From Dromaius novaehollandiae (lineage: Eukaryota; Chordata; Aves; Casuariiformes; Dromaiidae): a stretch of DNA of 64,000 bases. The position numbers and the translations under genes were made by a program. The stretch lies in the NCBI RefSeq assembly GCF_036370855.1, contig NC_088098.1:38629981-38693980 (forward strand), written 5' to 3'. Below are positions 1 to 14,700 of this stretch, piece after piece. The notes below the pieces were generated by a model. The model made no database searches, was not told where the DNA came from, and saw nothing but the letters and a program-made list of their open reading frames with translations. How positions within the stretch are numbered: position 1 is the stretch's first letter; the number at the start of each line of letters is the position of its first letter.

Positions 1-3845
<3,845 letters not shown>

Positions 3846-3900
3846 GCCAGTTGGCATCGGACCTTTCACCCGCCGCCGGAAGAGGGCGGTGGGGTGCATT
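3846..3900 (-). promoter_or_regulatory. KRR1 core promoter with ETS-type site and pyrimidine-rich start candidate
   Basis: CCGGAAG at 3876-3882 matches the ETS-family core. Read on the minus strand the same place gives CCCTCTTCCGG, a pyrimidine-rich initiator-like sequence that would put the transcription start near 3884-3887, about 40 nt before the ATG. The start position is inferred; only the motifs are seen. Confidence 0.5.
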
Positions 3901-3921
3901 GCATGCCGGGAACTGTAGTCC
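3901..3921 (-). promoter_or_regulatory. ZNF143-like site 1
   Basis: The plus strand reads GCATGCCGGGAACTGTAGTC. The TGTAGT core (ACTACA on the minus strand) is intact. It is the copy nearest the KRR1 start, about 56 bp from the ATG. Confidence 0.75.
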
Positions 3922-3939
3922 TCGGTGTGTGGCCGCGCT

Positions 3940-3960
3940 GCATGCCGGGATCTGCGGTCC
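3940..3960 (-). promoter_or_regulatory. ZNF143-like site 2 (altered core)
   Basis: GCATGCCGGGATCTG is kept, but TGTAGT is replaced by TGCGGT, so the ACTACA half is lost. It is probably a weaker site. Confidence 0.5.
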
Positions 3961-3982
3961 CCGCTGGGAAGAGGGCCGCGCT

Positions 3983-4003
3983 GCATGCCGGGATCTGTAG
4001 TCC
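3983..4003 (-). promoter_or_regulatory. ZNF143-like site 3
   Basis: GCATGCCGGGATCTGTAGTC has the intact TGTAGT core. Confidence 0.72.
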
Positions 4004-4023
4004 CCAGTGCGTGACCGCGCGCT

Positions 4024-4044
4024 GCATGCCGGGATCTGCGGTGC
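4024..4044 (-). promoter_or_regulatory. ZNF143-like site 4 (altered core)
   Basis: It reads GCATGCCGGGATCTGCGGTG. The core is changed as in site 2, which suggests that sites 3-4 are a copied pair of sites 1-2. Confidence 0.5.
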
Positions 4045-4064
4045 CCAGTGCATGGCCGCGCGCT

Positions 4065-4085
4065 GCATGCCGGGACCTGTAGTCT
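4065..4085 (-). promoter_or_regulatory. ZNF143-like site 5
   Basis: GCATGCCGGGACCTGTAGTC has the intact core. It is the distal end of the array, about 220 bp upstream of the KRR1 ATG. Confidence 0.72.
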
Positions 4086-4375
4086 CGCCCGCGCCCCGCT
4101 GTGGGGCCGCGGAGGCAGCGGCGCGGGTGGCGGCCCGCGGCCTGGCGCCGGTGGCGGATCTGTCCCGCACCACCGCCCGTGGCCCCTCGCTGTAAAACTG
4201 AGGGGGTCCTCACAGCGGAGCGGATAGAAAGGGTCTTTTGGTGTGCTGTTTCAGCCCAGGGACGTGGGGCCGAGGCGTTGTCCTCGTCCCTGGCCAGGAA
4301 GGGCCTGGGGGGGAAACGGAGTGGAGCGGGGGTACCCCTGCGACGCCCCAGTTTTGTGTTTGCGGGCAGCAGATG

Positions 4376-5884
4376 CACAGCAAACTGATGAAGAACTCTT
4401 AAAAAAAAGAATAGATGACTGGAAGTAAAATGGAAATCTGTGTCACCCCCACTCTCCAAATATATTAACCATATATTAATACCAACCTTCATTTTGAAGA
4501 TTGTTCGTTGGAAAACGCCACTAAAAATGAATGAGAAAAATGACCGTGAAATCCATGTGTTTTAGAAGGTCAAAACAGTAGGCAAACGTTTTCCATTAAC
4601 AAAATTAAAAAAAGAAAAGCCCACAACTCTCGGAGACGTGATTGAGACAAGCCACATCGCGGCAGTGGGCAGGCGTTGGGCTGGAATGTGGCCAAGCGCG
4701 CTTAAGTTAATTAGCACTCCGGTTGGTCTCTGACATTTAATTATAAAGGCTAACCAAGCTTTATCTACCAGCAAAATGTTAGTGGGTGCGGGGACGCCTG
4801 TGGGACGCGGTGTCGCGCTTGGTGCAAAACTGATGTGCCGGACCTCACCTCACGGGCACGTGTGCTGCCTGCTCCGGCTGGGTAGGGCGGCTGTGTGTTG
4901 CTAAAATTGCACCTTTATTTGGTTTAAATGCATACCCGCGTGCGCACAGCACTTTCCTCTCAACAGTTAAATCTTGGGGGATATGGGTGAGGCTCAAGGG
5001 GATGCGTTTAGGAGGTGCGGACTCGCTGAAGCAGCTGAGCGATGGCTGCTAAGCCTCCAAAAGCCTTGGCGTTACAATTTGTATGCAGAGCAATACACGT
5101 TTCCCTATCGGGTTGTCCTTCCCCAAGAGCAGGAAGGTGAAAATAAAGTCAATGCAAATCAGCACAGGCGTTCTACTCTGTTTCCCAGGGATAAGCAATG
5201 CTGTTTTCCACTATTTCCACCATGGTCAACAGCCAGGTGCCAGGTATTTCAGGCCACACATCAGATTTACTTGCTATTTGTGAACACAAAAACCCCCATA
5301 GTTTTCCATTGTAATTACTTCATTCTAATGTGTGCCTGCACCTTGGTGACAGTGGTTCCTACTTCTAACAGAAAAATTAACCTTAAACTGGCTAGACTGG
5401 GTGAGTAGTCACGCTACCAGAGCACTCACCCAATTTCCCAGCATAGTTTTGTAGCCCCTTCTAAATTCTCTACCTACTCAAATTACAGTCACCGACTTTA
5501 ATAAATTTAACACTGCCATTAAGATGAGAGGCATATATCAAGTGTCTTCTTCCTCCTCTTTAACGTGAAACATATTTTTATCCACGTTTTTCATCTTTGA
5601 TTTTTCTATTGCATTATGCAACACAAAGGAAAAAAAAAACCCAGCATCAAAATGTGAACTGAAGAACTTTGATAAATACTTGAAGCACTTTAGTGCTCAT
5701 AACTAAAGAAAATGTGTGTTCCTGATGAGATCCAATTATTCAATGAATAATGTAATTTAGATGTTCTGGCTGATTCTCTGCATCCTCATAAGTCCCCTTT
5801 CCTGTACCTGTAACTGGACATTTTCTTCACTAAGAAAGCAAGAAAAAAAAAGCAAGTACTTCACCCTCTTTTATGGAGACCATT
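4376..5884. other. Intergenic, no gene seen
   Basis: Unique sequence upstream of KRR1. A one-mismatch NRF1-type palindrome lies at 4935-4946 (CCCGCGTGCGCA). No domain-bearing frame, RNA gene or clear repeat was recognised. Confidence 0.6.
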
Positions 5885-6110
5885 TAAAATCAATGAAGTG
5901 AAGAGCTGGACAAGACCATTAAGCGAACACCTGCTTCTCTGAGGAAGGACGAAGCCTACCTGAGTCGTCCTTGACAAATGTTCATCAGCGTCACTCATAA
6001 AAGCCTGCACCGTGGGGTGTTTCCTAACTTGCCAGCGTGGTCTGTTCCAGTGTTTAACTATCATCATGATGAGAAAGATTTTCCTACTATCTGACCTGCA
6101 TGTAAATAAA
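5885..6110 (-). repeat. CR1-type LINE fragment, 3' region
   Basis: The plus strand carries the antisense CR1 3' segment: CCTGAGTCGTCCTTGACAAA, then GTTCCAGTGTTTAACTATCA, then AGAAAGATTTTCCTACTATC. The order and content match the CR1 3' end (a sense copy would read AGGAAAA...CAAACACTGGAAC). The element lies on the minus strand, is strongly diverged and lacks reverse transcriptase sequence. Confidence 0.75.
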
Positions 6111-9100
6111 ATAGTTATTCGAAAATCAGTTTTAACCCCAAAGAACTTTCCTTCTAACCTGACTGTTGAATGTAACTAGGAGCCTCAGTTTTTCTGCAAA
6201 ATTCTGCTCCCTAGACCTGACTGAGGTTACTCTGCCCACAGCACCTCAGTTATATGAGCAGTGTTTGCTTTCCGCACTATTAAGGCTTTTTTAGTCAATT
6301 TAGCCAACTAGCAGAACAATTTTACTTTCAAAACAAAACTATCGTAATTCTTCCTGTATTAAGAAATACAAGTCTATTGCGTCAAGTCTCGTATTATATT
6401 GTGTCCCTCTTGGACTATATAAAAAATACTAAATATGTGTGCATGAATACTCAGTGAGATCTGAGACAAAATATGCTAATAGCAACTTGCTTTATGCAGA
6501 CAGAAGACATGTGAGGAAGCGATGGCTGCGAGGAGCTTACCAAGTATCTCACTGGTTTTTGGTCAGGCCCCGGGGCGAGCTCAGGGACCCCAGCAGCTCT
6601 GGGTCGCCCTGTTCTTACTCCCTGCACTGCTGCTACTCCCTTCGCTGTCCTCCAGTCTTTCCTGGCTTGCTCCCCCCTTCCCTCTAGCTTGCTCCATTTC
6701 CCAGCTCTGCTCCAGTCTCATCTCCCAGAGCGAACAGGACCGCAGAATCACTTCCGCTTGCAAGTTTGCTGTTGACTTGATGCGTGTTTTTAGGAAATTT
6801 ATTTTAATGTCTGTCTGTCCACATCCTTAAAGCAGGGATGCCAGGGTACGAGTGCTTGCAGGCCTGCTACGGATGAACTGTGGGTGTCTCCAGGGCTGCA
6901 TGGGGCAGTCTCTGCCCCGAAACACGGGGCTCTGCTGCATCCCAGGCTCCCTTGAAGGAAATGACACATGAGGCTATTGCATTCTCCTCTAAGAGTAAAA
7001 GGGGGGAAAAAGAGGAAAAAGGAATCCCCGAGGGTCCCCGGAAGAGGGCTGCTGTTGGGTCCCTTCTGCATTTTAAGGCGATTTAGCTGATGGATGGTTA
7101 GTTATCCTTCCTCAATCCCGCTAGATGGCAGTGACCACTGCTCCTAAACAGAGTATCCCAAACTGAATTGTCATATGCCTCGTGGTTTCTTGTGGAGGGA
7201 GGACATGAGGAGGGATGGAGGCCACAGGGAATGTATTTGCACTGCTGGGGCAATTCCTTGCATATCTGCTCCCACGGAGCAGCTGGGCCCGCTGCGCCTC
7301 CCTCATTTAGGACCAGACTAGGGATGCTGCACATGGTTCACTGAAAGATGCAGTGCCCTGAGTGAGCGCAAGGAGGCAAATTCACCTCACCCAGCTCCCC
7401 GGCGCAGAAGTCTCCTTGTCTCCCGCAACTACTTACTGGCTGCGTTATCGCAGAGCCTAGGCGCCAGTCGGGGACTGGTGTCCCTTGCTAAGCAGCTGCA
7501 AAAACGGCACGGGAAGGGCTGCAGTCCTGGTGCCGGCACAGGTGAATATGCAGACACGGCTGGAACGGTGCCGGGGGGAAGGATCTCTCCTCGGAGAAGT
7601 AGTGCATGAACTGCGCAGTGCACCTCTGGCCTAACAACTGGCCAGGTACTGCGGAAGCACAGCAGATTTTGGAAGGGTTTGAAGGAGGGTAATTAGTTAA
7701 GTTCAGCACTTATTCATATGCCAGCTCCTCCTACACATGCACTCGTCCTACACAAAACTACACACCGGAAAATCACAGACACGGGTGAATTATGTGTTCG
7801 CCGTAACGGAGAACCGGGAGCCCAAAGGAGGGATCCAGGGAAGGAGGCACCGTGGCCAGAGCAACGGGGGAGGCAAAGGTGCGTTGCAGCCGGCTCTGAC
7901 CGGCGGTGAATCGGGAAAGGCTGCGGTTTCTAAGGTCAGAGCTCTCCCTGGTGCAGCATAGCACGGACGTGGTTTTGCCCCATTCAGACAGGTCTGCTAA
8001 AAGTAATAGCGAGCACAGGCAATTGCGCTAACAGACGTGGAAGATAGTGTTCAGGGAAGTCCCTCAAATCCCCTCCAGTCTGATTCTTTGACAGAGACAG
8101 TAATTTCTCAACTCTTCTCTTACCACAGGCTCTGTGGTCTGATCGGTTATGAGGAAGCCGCTTCCCTAATTTTTCACATGCGCAGGATGTCCGCACAGAC
8201 CTCCCTCCATTCCTCGGTGCGGTCTTCTGAGACTGTAAATGACAGCACATTTAAATCACTGCTGTTAGTCACCGCGCCGATGCAATAACCAGGCGTGCCT
8301 CTCCCGGTGGGTTAGGAGTGGGGAGTCACTGGCTGCAGATGGGACGGTGCGCAGGAGGCTGGTGGCCAGGGTGACCCTGCCGCTGTGCATGGTGACGGGA
8401 TGCTGCAGCCCCAGGAGCACCAAGAGCTCCCCAGACCCCAAGTGAGCTCAGCAGCAGACGATGCAGCACCGAGTACCCAGCGCTGTGGCCAGGCACGGCT
8501 CTTGGCACGGCTCACAGGCCACAGTGAGGGCTGCAGCATCCTGCCAGAGCTGCAGCTCTCTGCTCCGTCCCAGCTGCGCCAGCACGGAGGAGCAACGCAT
8601 TTTCCTAAAGCTGCTTGCTTTGGCAGCGCTGAGCACATACCCTATTCACTGCTACAACAGCCCAGGATACGACGGAGACATCTGGGTGCAAAACGCCCCT
8701 TGGAAGACTTTGGTGTGGATAATTCAGATTCCAGCCTAGCAAGGCTCCTGCACCCGCTGAACCAGCTGCTGGGCTTCAGTGAAAAGCTGGGGCCTTATTC
8801 AGCTCTATAGGTACACATATATGCATAAATTTTTTCTTATTAAAAACAAACCAACAAATGAAATGGCACAGCTGAGCAACCTCCCTTAAGTGCATTTTGG
8901 GATATATGATAAAAAGTGCAGATCATTGCTATTAGAACAAAGTTGCCTCTTCATTATGCAGCACAGGAGTTATTTCCCAGTCACTAGATAGGACTCCAGC
9001 CACTTGGCACTTTCTTACATGACATTTTCAAATCCAAAAGAGCAACTTGGGATTTTGAGATAATTCAGGCAATCAGATGAGCTCATGTGCATGGCATTCA

Positions 9101-9139
9101 TTCACTAGAAACACCACACAGATCCCATTCAGCCTCACC
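6111..9139. other. Intergenic, no gene seen; GC-rich patches at 7430-7960 and 8300-8640
   Basis: Mixed unique DNA. The GC-rich patches allow several overlapping frames up to 141 codons, but none has a recognisable domain, and frames on both strands are equally long. I treat them as chance. They could be exons or promoters of non-coding RNAs. Confidence 0.5.
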
Positions 9140-9430
9140 ACTCGTAAATCCATGTGACACTTTTATCTATTTATAAACTTTTAACAGCAGGTTATGATTG
9201 TTATGCAAGCCATTTTCCAGGGATTAATAAGCAGCTTGTGTTGATGGCAGAGAGAAGGGCCATTAACTGCTCTGGGACAGTCATTAATCTGTAGTAAATG
9301 CTCAGCATCTGGATCATTTCTACGTAATTAAATAATCAATACTGCCTTTAGATTCAAATAACTGGAGAACTGTATTTCAAATTTATCTTGGCTGAGAGTG
9401 TGCTTAATTCTTTTAGTTTACAACAGAGCA
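9140..9430. promoter_or_regulatory. Candidate conserved non-coding element (TAAT-rich)
   Basis: Unique, AT-rich, non-repetitive block with several homeodomain-type cores (GTCATTAATC, CGTAATTAAATAATCAAT) and a GGGATTAATAAGC stretch. It has the texture of desert enhancers. Conservation cannot be measured here. Confidence 0.25.
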
Positions 9431-11494
9431 GGAAACAACCACATGGGCAAGTGAAAACTGCTCTCGGTGTGGCTGGCTCTTAAAATACCATCTTTCATAC
9501 AAAACTTCACAGGTAATCAAGGCTAGATGCAGGAAAAAAATCAAAATTTTGTTATCTTTTTTCTGTTAATATAGAGATCTTTCTTTAACTGAATAAAATT
9601 AAGGCTCTGAGTGACCTGACGCTGAAAAACAGCCTGGCAGAATTAAAACAATGGAAGAGAAACTCCCAGCCACTTACAGAAAAGTCCCTTTGATTCATTC
9701 ATCGTTCTGTTAATATGACCTTTGTACCAGTGAGCAGACAGGGATTTGGTCATATGCTAACTCCCATTCTTTGGAGCTATCTTTTCACCAGATAACAAAT
9801 CTGCGCTTTACCACAAGCACACGGTGGACCAATAACAGCTCATCTTCCCTGTTAGTGGGGTTGAGCCTAGAAACAAGCAAACACTCACACAGCTGTGTAT
9901 CTGTTAATATTTTGAGACCAGAAAAGCAGGAGAAAGGAAGATTGTGCACGAAATAAAGGGGACTATTACTGAGCTAGTAGCAAAACTTTCAGATGTGGCT
10001 ATCCTGAAGACTTGTGAAGTTAGGCATGAAGACATAAAGAAAGGGGGACATTGGCCATCATGAGTTCAGCTCTGCTAAGGGAGAGCTGAGTTTGTGAGCG
10101 TGGACAGGGCTTCCCTTTGAAAGAGAGCAGAGAGGAAACCACATGCTAAACCTTGAGGAGGCATATGGAGGTGGGAAATGAGAGGACTAGAAACCATAAA
10201 AGCAGCTGAAGGGGTTAGATGGAGAAGCCAGACAATGAAAATTTGTGGAAGAAGGATGATGTCCAGGAAGAAACGATAGATAAAAAAGGTGATAGCCCTG
10301 TCTGGGGAAAGACTTGCTGCATTGAAACTATTGTCACTAAGAAAGGAATGAGAGCCAAACTGTGAAAGGCATTTAATATTATGAAATCAAAGCAGCAGGT
10401 TTAGATCAAAAGGTCTTTAGAGCAGGGGATGTGTACTATCATGTATTCATACAGTGATGGATAGAGTGAGGCTTTTGTCTTGACTTGTGCCTCCAGGGGT
10501 TGTCAGAAAACAAACCACCACACCATGGCAAACTGCGCCAGGACCTGGGTATACACTAGGAAACAAAAACGGGAGGGCGAAGTTCAGTACTGATCAGGGA
10601 TAGATGTAGCGGAAGCCAGACAGGAGGAAGGCGGGGGGCTGAGAAAGTGAGGAAGGAGATGGAAGAAAAAGCCTAAGTCAGGATATTGACCTAAAGCCAC
10701 GGAAGGGAACAGAACCAAGTGAAGGTTAGAAAGCAATCTCTCCTTTCTGCTTTAGAAGTTCTCCTGCCTAATGCAGAGAGCAACCACACGTTCCCCATGG
10801 CCCAACAGAGACTCTTAGCAAAGTTTGCTCCGGCTGGTTTACAGTGCATCCTGTTTAAGTAAAGCAGTAACTTCATTTTGCCATGGATTTTATGGAGCTG
10901 GGCTAACAGGCTGCTTGCTCCCGAGAGGAGGAGATGTCGCTCACCACCTCTCTGCTTGGCCGGTCCCGGGAGACCCCACGGCTGGCTGCCACCCGTGGTG
11001 AGGAGCGAGGCAGGAGCCGCACTGCACCGCAGCTGTTGCCTCCCGCATGCACCTCTCCAGGCTTCTCTACAGTGGGTGTTTTGGAAGGAAACACCCTCCA
11101 GAGACCCAGGGAAGGGAGCACTTGGGGCTATTTCTCTCAGCGCAGGAGCAGGGAAGGTGCCTGTGAGTCTCTGTTACTGAGCCCAGCCCGATGCCAAGGC
11201 GCTGGGGAAATGGGATGGGGTGAGTCGCTGCCCTGTTCTTTATAAAAGTGCAAAGCACTAATCCGTAATCACACTGAGCAGATCCTTTTCAAATGTGTAC
11301 AGTGCCTCATGGGCTTTGGACTGAAGCTGGGATTTCCAAAACAAGGTTGCTGAGATCATTTTAGAGTCACACCTAAGCAACCAGCCTCTGGGCAGCATGA
11401 CTTTTTTAAGAATTCGCAACAGTGCTCATGTGTGCTATTCTGAAACGCACAGATAAAATACTCCCTCCATCTATTTTTCTCTTATACTAGAATC
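9431..11494. other. Intergenic, no gene seen; small GC-rich patch 10920-11060
   Basis: A purine-rich stretch (about 10020-10680, many GGAAG/GAGAG runs) is followed by a CpG-containing patch. No coding or RNA feature was identified. Confidence 0.5.
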
Positions 11495-11790
11495 TGGGCA
11501 TTATTATGCAGATTTCCACTATAGCAAAATTACAGCAGAATAAATAGCTCTGCGATACACGAAGGGGAATCCTATTACATCTTCAGTAACTCTCAGTAAG
11601 CATCATCGCTATTATACCAATTGAAGAGACAGAAAACAATTTTTAATTAAAAATATTTATAGCAGGCATAATACCAACTGCCAGTTTCACTATCCAGTGA
11701 AAGCATTTTGCAGCTGGTACTAATTCTCTCTTATTTCCATGAGGTTAGCCAGTATCAGCTGTTCATTAAACAGAGGACATTTCAGGAGTA
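11495..11790. promoter_or_regulatory. Candidate conserved non-coding element
   Basis: Unique AT-rich block with ATTATGCAGATTTCC, TTTTTAATTAAAAATATTT and GCAGCTGGTACTAATT motifs (POU-, homeodomain- and E-box-like). This is inferred from texture only. Confidence 0.25.
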
Positions 11791-14700
11791 TCCGTATTAT
11801 ATGCTGTAACTAACTGAGAAGTCCTTCTTTGACAGATTGTAGGAAATCAAGGTTGCTTTGCTACATTATTCTAGGATTTTTATAATGAAGAGGTCATTTC
11901 CCAGTCATTTGAGTTGGCTGCATCATCGGTTTTATTCAAATCAATCCTACAAACTGCTTAAGCTTTCCAGTAGATAAGAAAATTTTTATTAGTGGTATAT
12001 ATTTTCTCTCTTATCTGCCATGGAGTAGGGGGTGGGAAATGGATTTTAGTACATCCTTTTTTTTCCTGGGACAGCAGCATAATCAAAAGGTGTCAGCAGA
12101 CTCACAGACAAATTAATTTTGAAATATATAGCTTCCTAGAGGCAAAGGCACTGCTCCTCCTTGCACTGAGATCTGCCTTGCTTTGTAGGCAAGCTCGCTG
12201 CTGCCTACAGGGCCAGGCAGTTTAAGCGGCAAAGTCTGATCCAATTTTGGGGGGCTGAGGATATAACAGCAATCAGCTGTCTCACTCTGGGACACTCTCA
12301 TGCTTTTTGTGCCAGAAGGCACGTAAGACCTCCTTTCTTGTATGTATCAGTAAATGTGCTCATATGTAGTTATAGACGACAGTCAACGGGTCCTAGCAGC
12401 TGTAAGAACAGCTCTAAGCCTGTAACTCCTGCTGCAGGCATAAGTCAAACTTGCAGGAAATAAACAGGCGGTGGGTCGGACACAGAGGAGCCCTATTCCC
12501 GCATGTCTCCATTCCTCCTCGTTCTTTACGCCAAAGGACACGTGTCTGAAATCCAAAGCTGGCACAGGATCTCCACCAGCTTTATGTCCGTGGAGAACTC
12601 TCTCCCCATAAAAACAGTGATTCAATGGAGTCAGTTTATCCTTGGTTCACATCCATGTGACTCACAGGGAACTCAGCAGATTGAAGACTCCAGCCCATAA
12701 AATCTAACATGAAACTTTTTGTTCTCCATAGCCACTCCTGGAATAGCCAGCAGCTCAGCAAGTGAGAAAAATCCCCTGTGATTTATCAAAGTAGCAGCTG
12801 GGAACTGACAAACAAAGCAGCTTATCACAACCTGGCTTGTGACTTGTTAAATCCCATATGGCCATTGTTTTTTCACTTTAAAATATTAGGAGCAAGTTTC
12901 AAAAGCCACTCTTTAGCAAGATGTATTTTCTGCTTGGAAAAATATAAGCCCATTTGAATCTATAAAGTCATTTAGGAGATGCTTATCCTTTTCACCTGCA
13001 ATAGATTTTACAGATGTTTCTTCTGGCAGAGACCCACAGTGACAACAGAGGAGCCCAGGGGACACAGCTGGGAAGAGAAGTGATGTGCAGTGGTGGAGAG
13101 GGGCATTTGCATGGGTAGCAGAGGCTCTACCAGGAGATGATTCAGAGCAGGAGCTTAATGTAGGTGCCCCGAGTCACTCCTGGAGAAGCTTCTCTTCCTT
13201 CGCTGCCTGCAGACAGACCTGTGAAGAGCAGCTGCTGTTGCTTAATTAGCTTTTGTGAATACTCTGCTTAAATCCATCTTAAAGCTTACAAAAGCCTGGG
13301 ATGTCCATGTGCTGATCTAGCTGTAGGCCAGCATTGCGCCATTTGTCAACAGCCTCAAGAAGCCAAGCTATGTCAGCTCCATATAGGGTTGTCTGAGCTG
13401 TTAAATAGATTTTCTTCTAGCTACAGGGAAAGAAGTCTTTCAGGCAATCAAGGAGCCAACCCTTTTCTTATTTCAAAGATGGCAATAAAGGCTTTCAGAG
13501 CACTCTGGGCTGAGCATATGGAATACAGTCATCATAACAGCCCCAGAGCTGACTTTCTCAATAGTCATGCTGACCCAGGCAAACTCTGATTTTAGCTATT
13601 ACCCTTGATACTCTGTATAGGTGAACAGTGTGCATTTGGGAGTTGTGTTGTTTGCTTCCTAATGGTAGCTAGTGAGATTTCACTGAAAATTTATACCAGT
13701 CAATCCCCTAGAAAGGCAGCTTCTCAATGAGTACAGCAGTGGGGCATGTAGCAGTCTTTCTCTTGCTGTTCATCTTTTGGTCGATTGTTCATGAAATAGC
13801 ATATGGAAAAAGCAAACAGTTCTCCCAGATGTTGTCTCTGGGTTTAAATATGGTTCATAGGCTGAATATTACTCAGTTTATACCAGACCTGACAAAAGGG
13901 AGTCGGTATACTGAAATGTACAGTGAGCAAGGAGACCTGGGGATCCATTATCAAATCTGCTACTGAGCTTGGACAAACTGCATTCCTTGCCTAAGCTGTA
14001 AATATTCAACGGCAAAAACTTTCTCTAAGTATGTGTTTGTACACTAGGGCAATTGGAGATGATCTGGTAGAAGGTAACGCAAACTGCTAGCTGCTGCACA
14101 TCAAGTTTGTCAGAAAGTCACATCCGATGTGGAAGGAAATACAGTGGAGCTGGTGGGTGGCAAAGTAGCTGTTAAAACAACCATTTCAGATAAAGTATCA
14201 CAGACTGAAGTTTGATTGATAAAATTTCATTTCTGCATGCCACTGGGAGGAAGAAAAGAGACCATCTGTTCTTCAAGCATTCCACATTGTTAAGCAAACC
14301 ACTTGCAGCTTGGCAGATCAGACCATTAGAAGAAAAAAAAAAAGCCAACCATAGATAAGCATGAATACAAGATGAGTCATTGAAGTTTACCCAAAAGCAA
14401 CATAAAAATTATGGTTCTTGCCAGGAAGTTATGCCAGGGTATTCTCTTCGGCTTGGCTCACCCATGCTGCCAGGCAGAGAGACAGAAAGTGCCCCCGAAT
14501 AGTAGCGCATTCTTCTGCCGCCGAGCCTGGCGAGGGCTTGTTTGGCTTGCTGGCCGCTGGAAGAATGCATGTGTTTGTCTTAGCAGACAAGGGACACCAT
14601 TATCACATACCTCAGCAGGGTTGTAGATGTCAACCAAATAATTGGTTTTATTTAGAATATGACGTCCAAATGGTGAATGAGGCATTTCTGGTGTCCTGGA

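Larger units (their letters stand above)
3901..4085. repeat. Tandem array of five ~41-bp units each holding a ZNF143/Staf-like site
   Basis: Five copies of GCATGCCGGGA-NCTG-YRGT start at 3901, 3940, 3983, 4024 and 4065, with spacings of 39, 43, 41 and 41 bp. The reverse strand of copies 1, 3 and 5 reads close to ACTACAnnTCCCGGCATGC, which matches the ZNF143 (Staf) promoter motif except for a C-to-G-type change in the middle. The spacers are also related (CCAGTGCGTGACCGCGCGCT-like), so the array arose by tandem duplication rather than by independent gain of sites. Confidence 0.9.
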
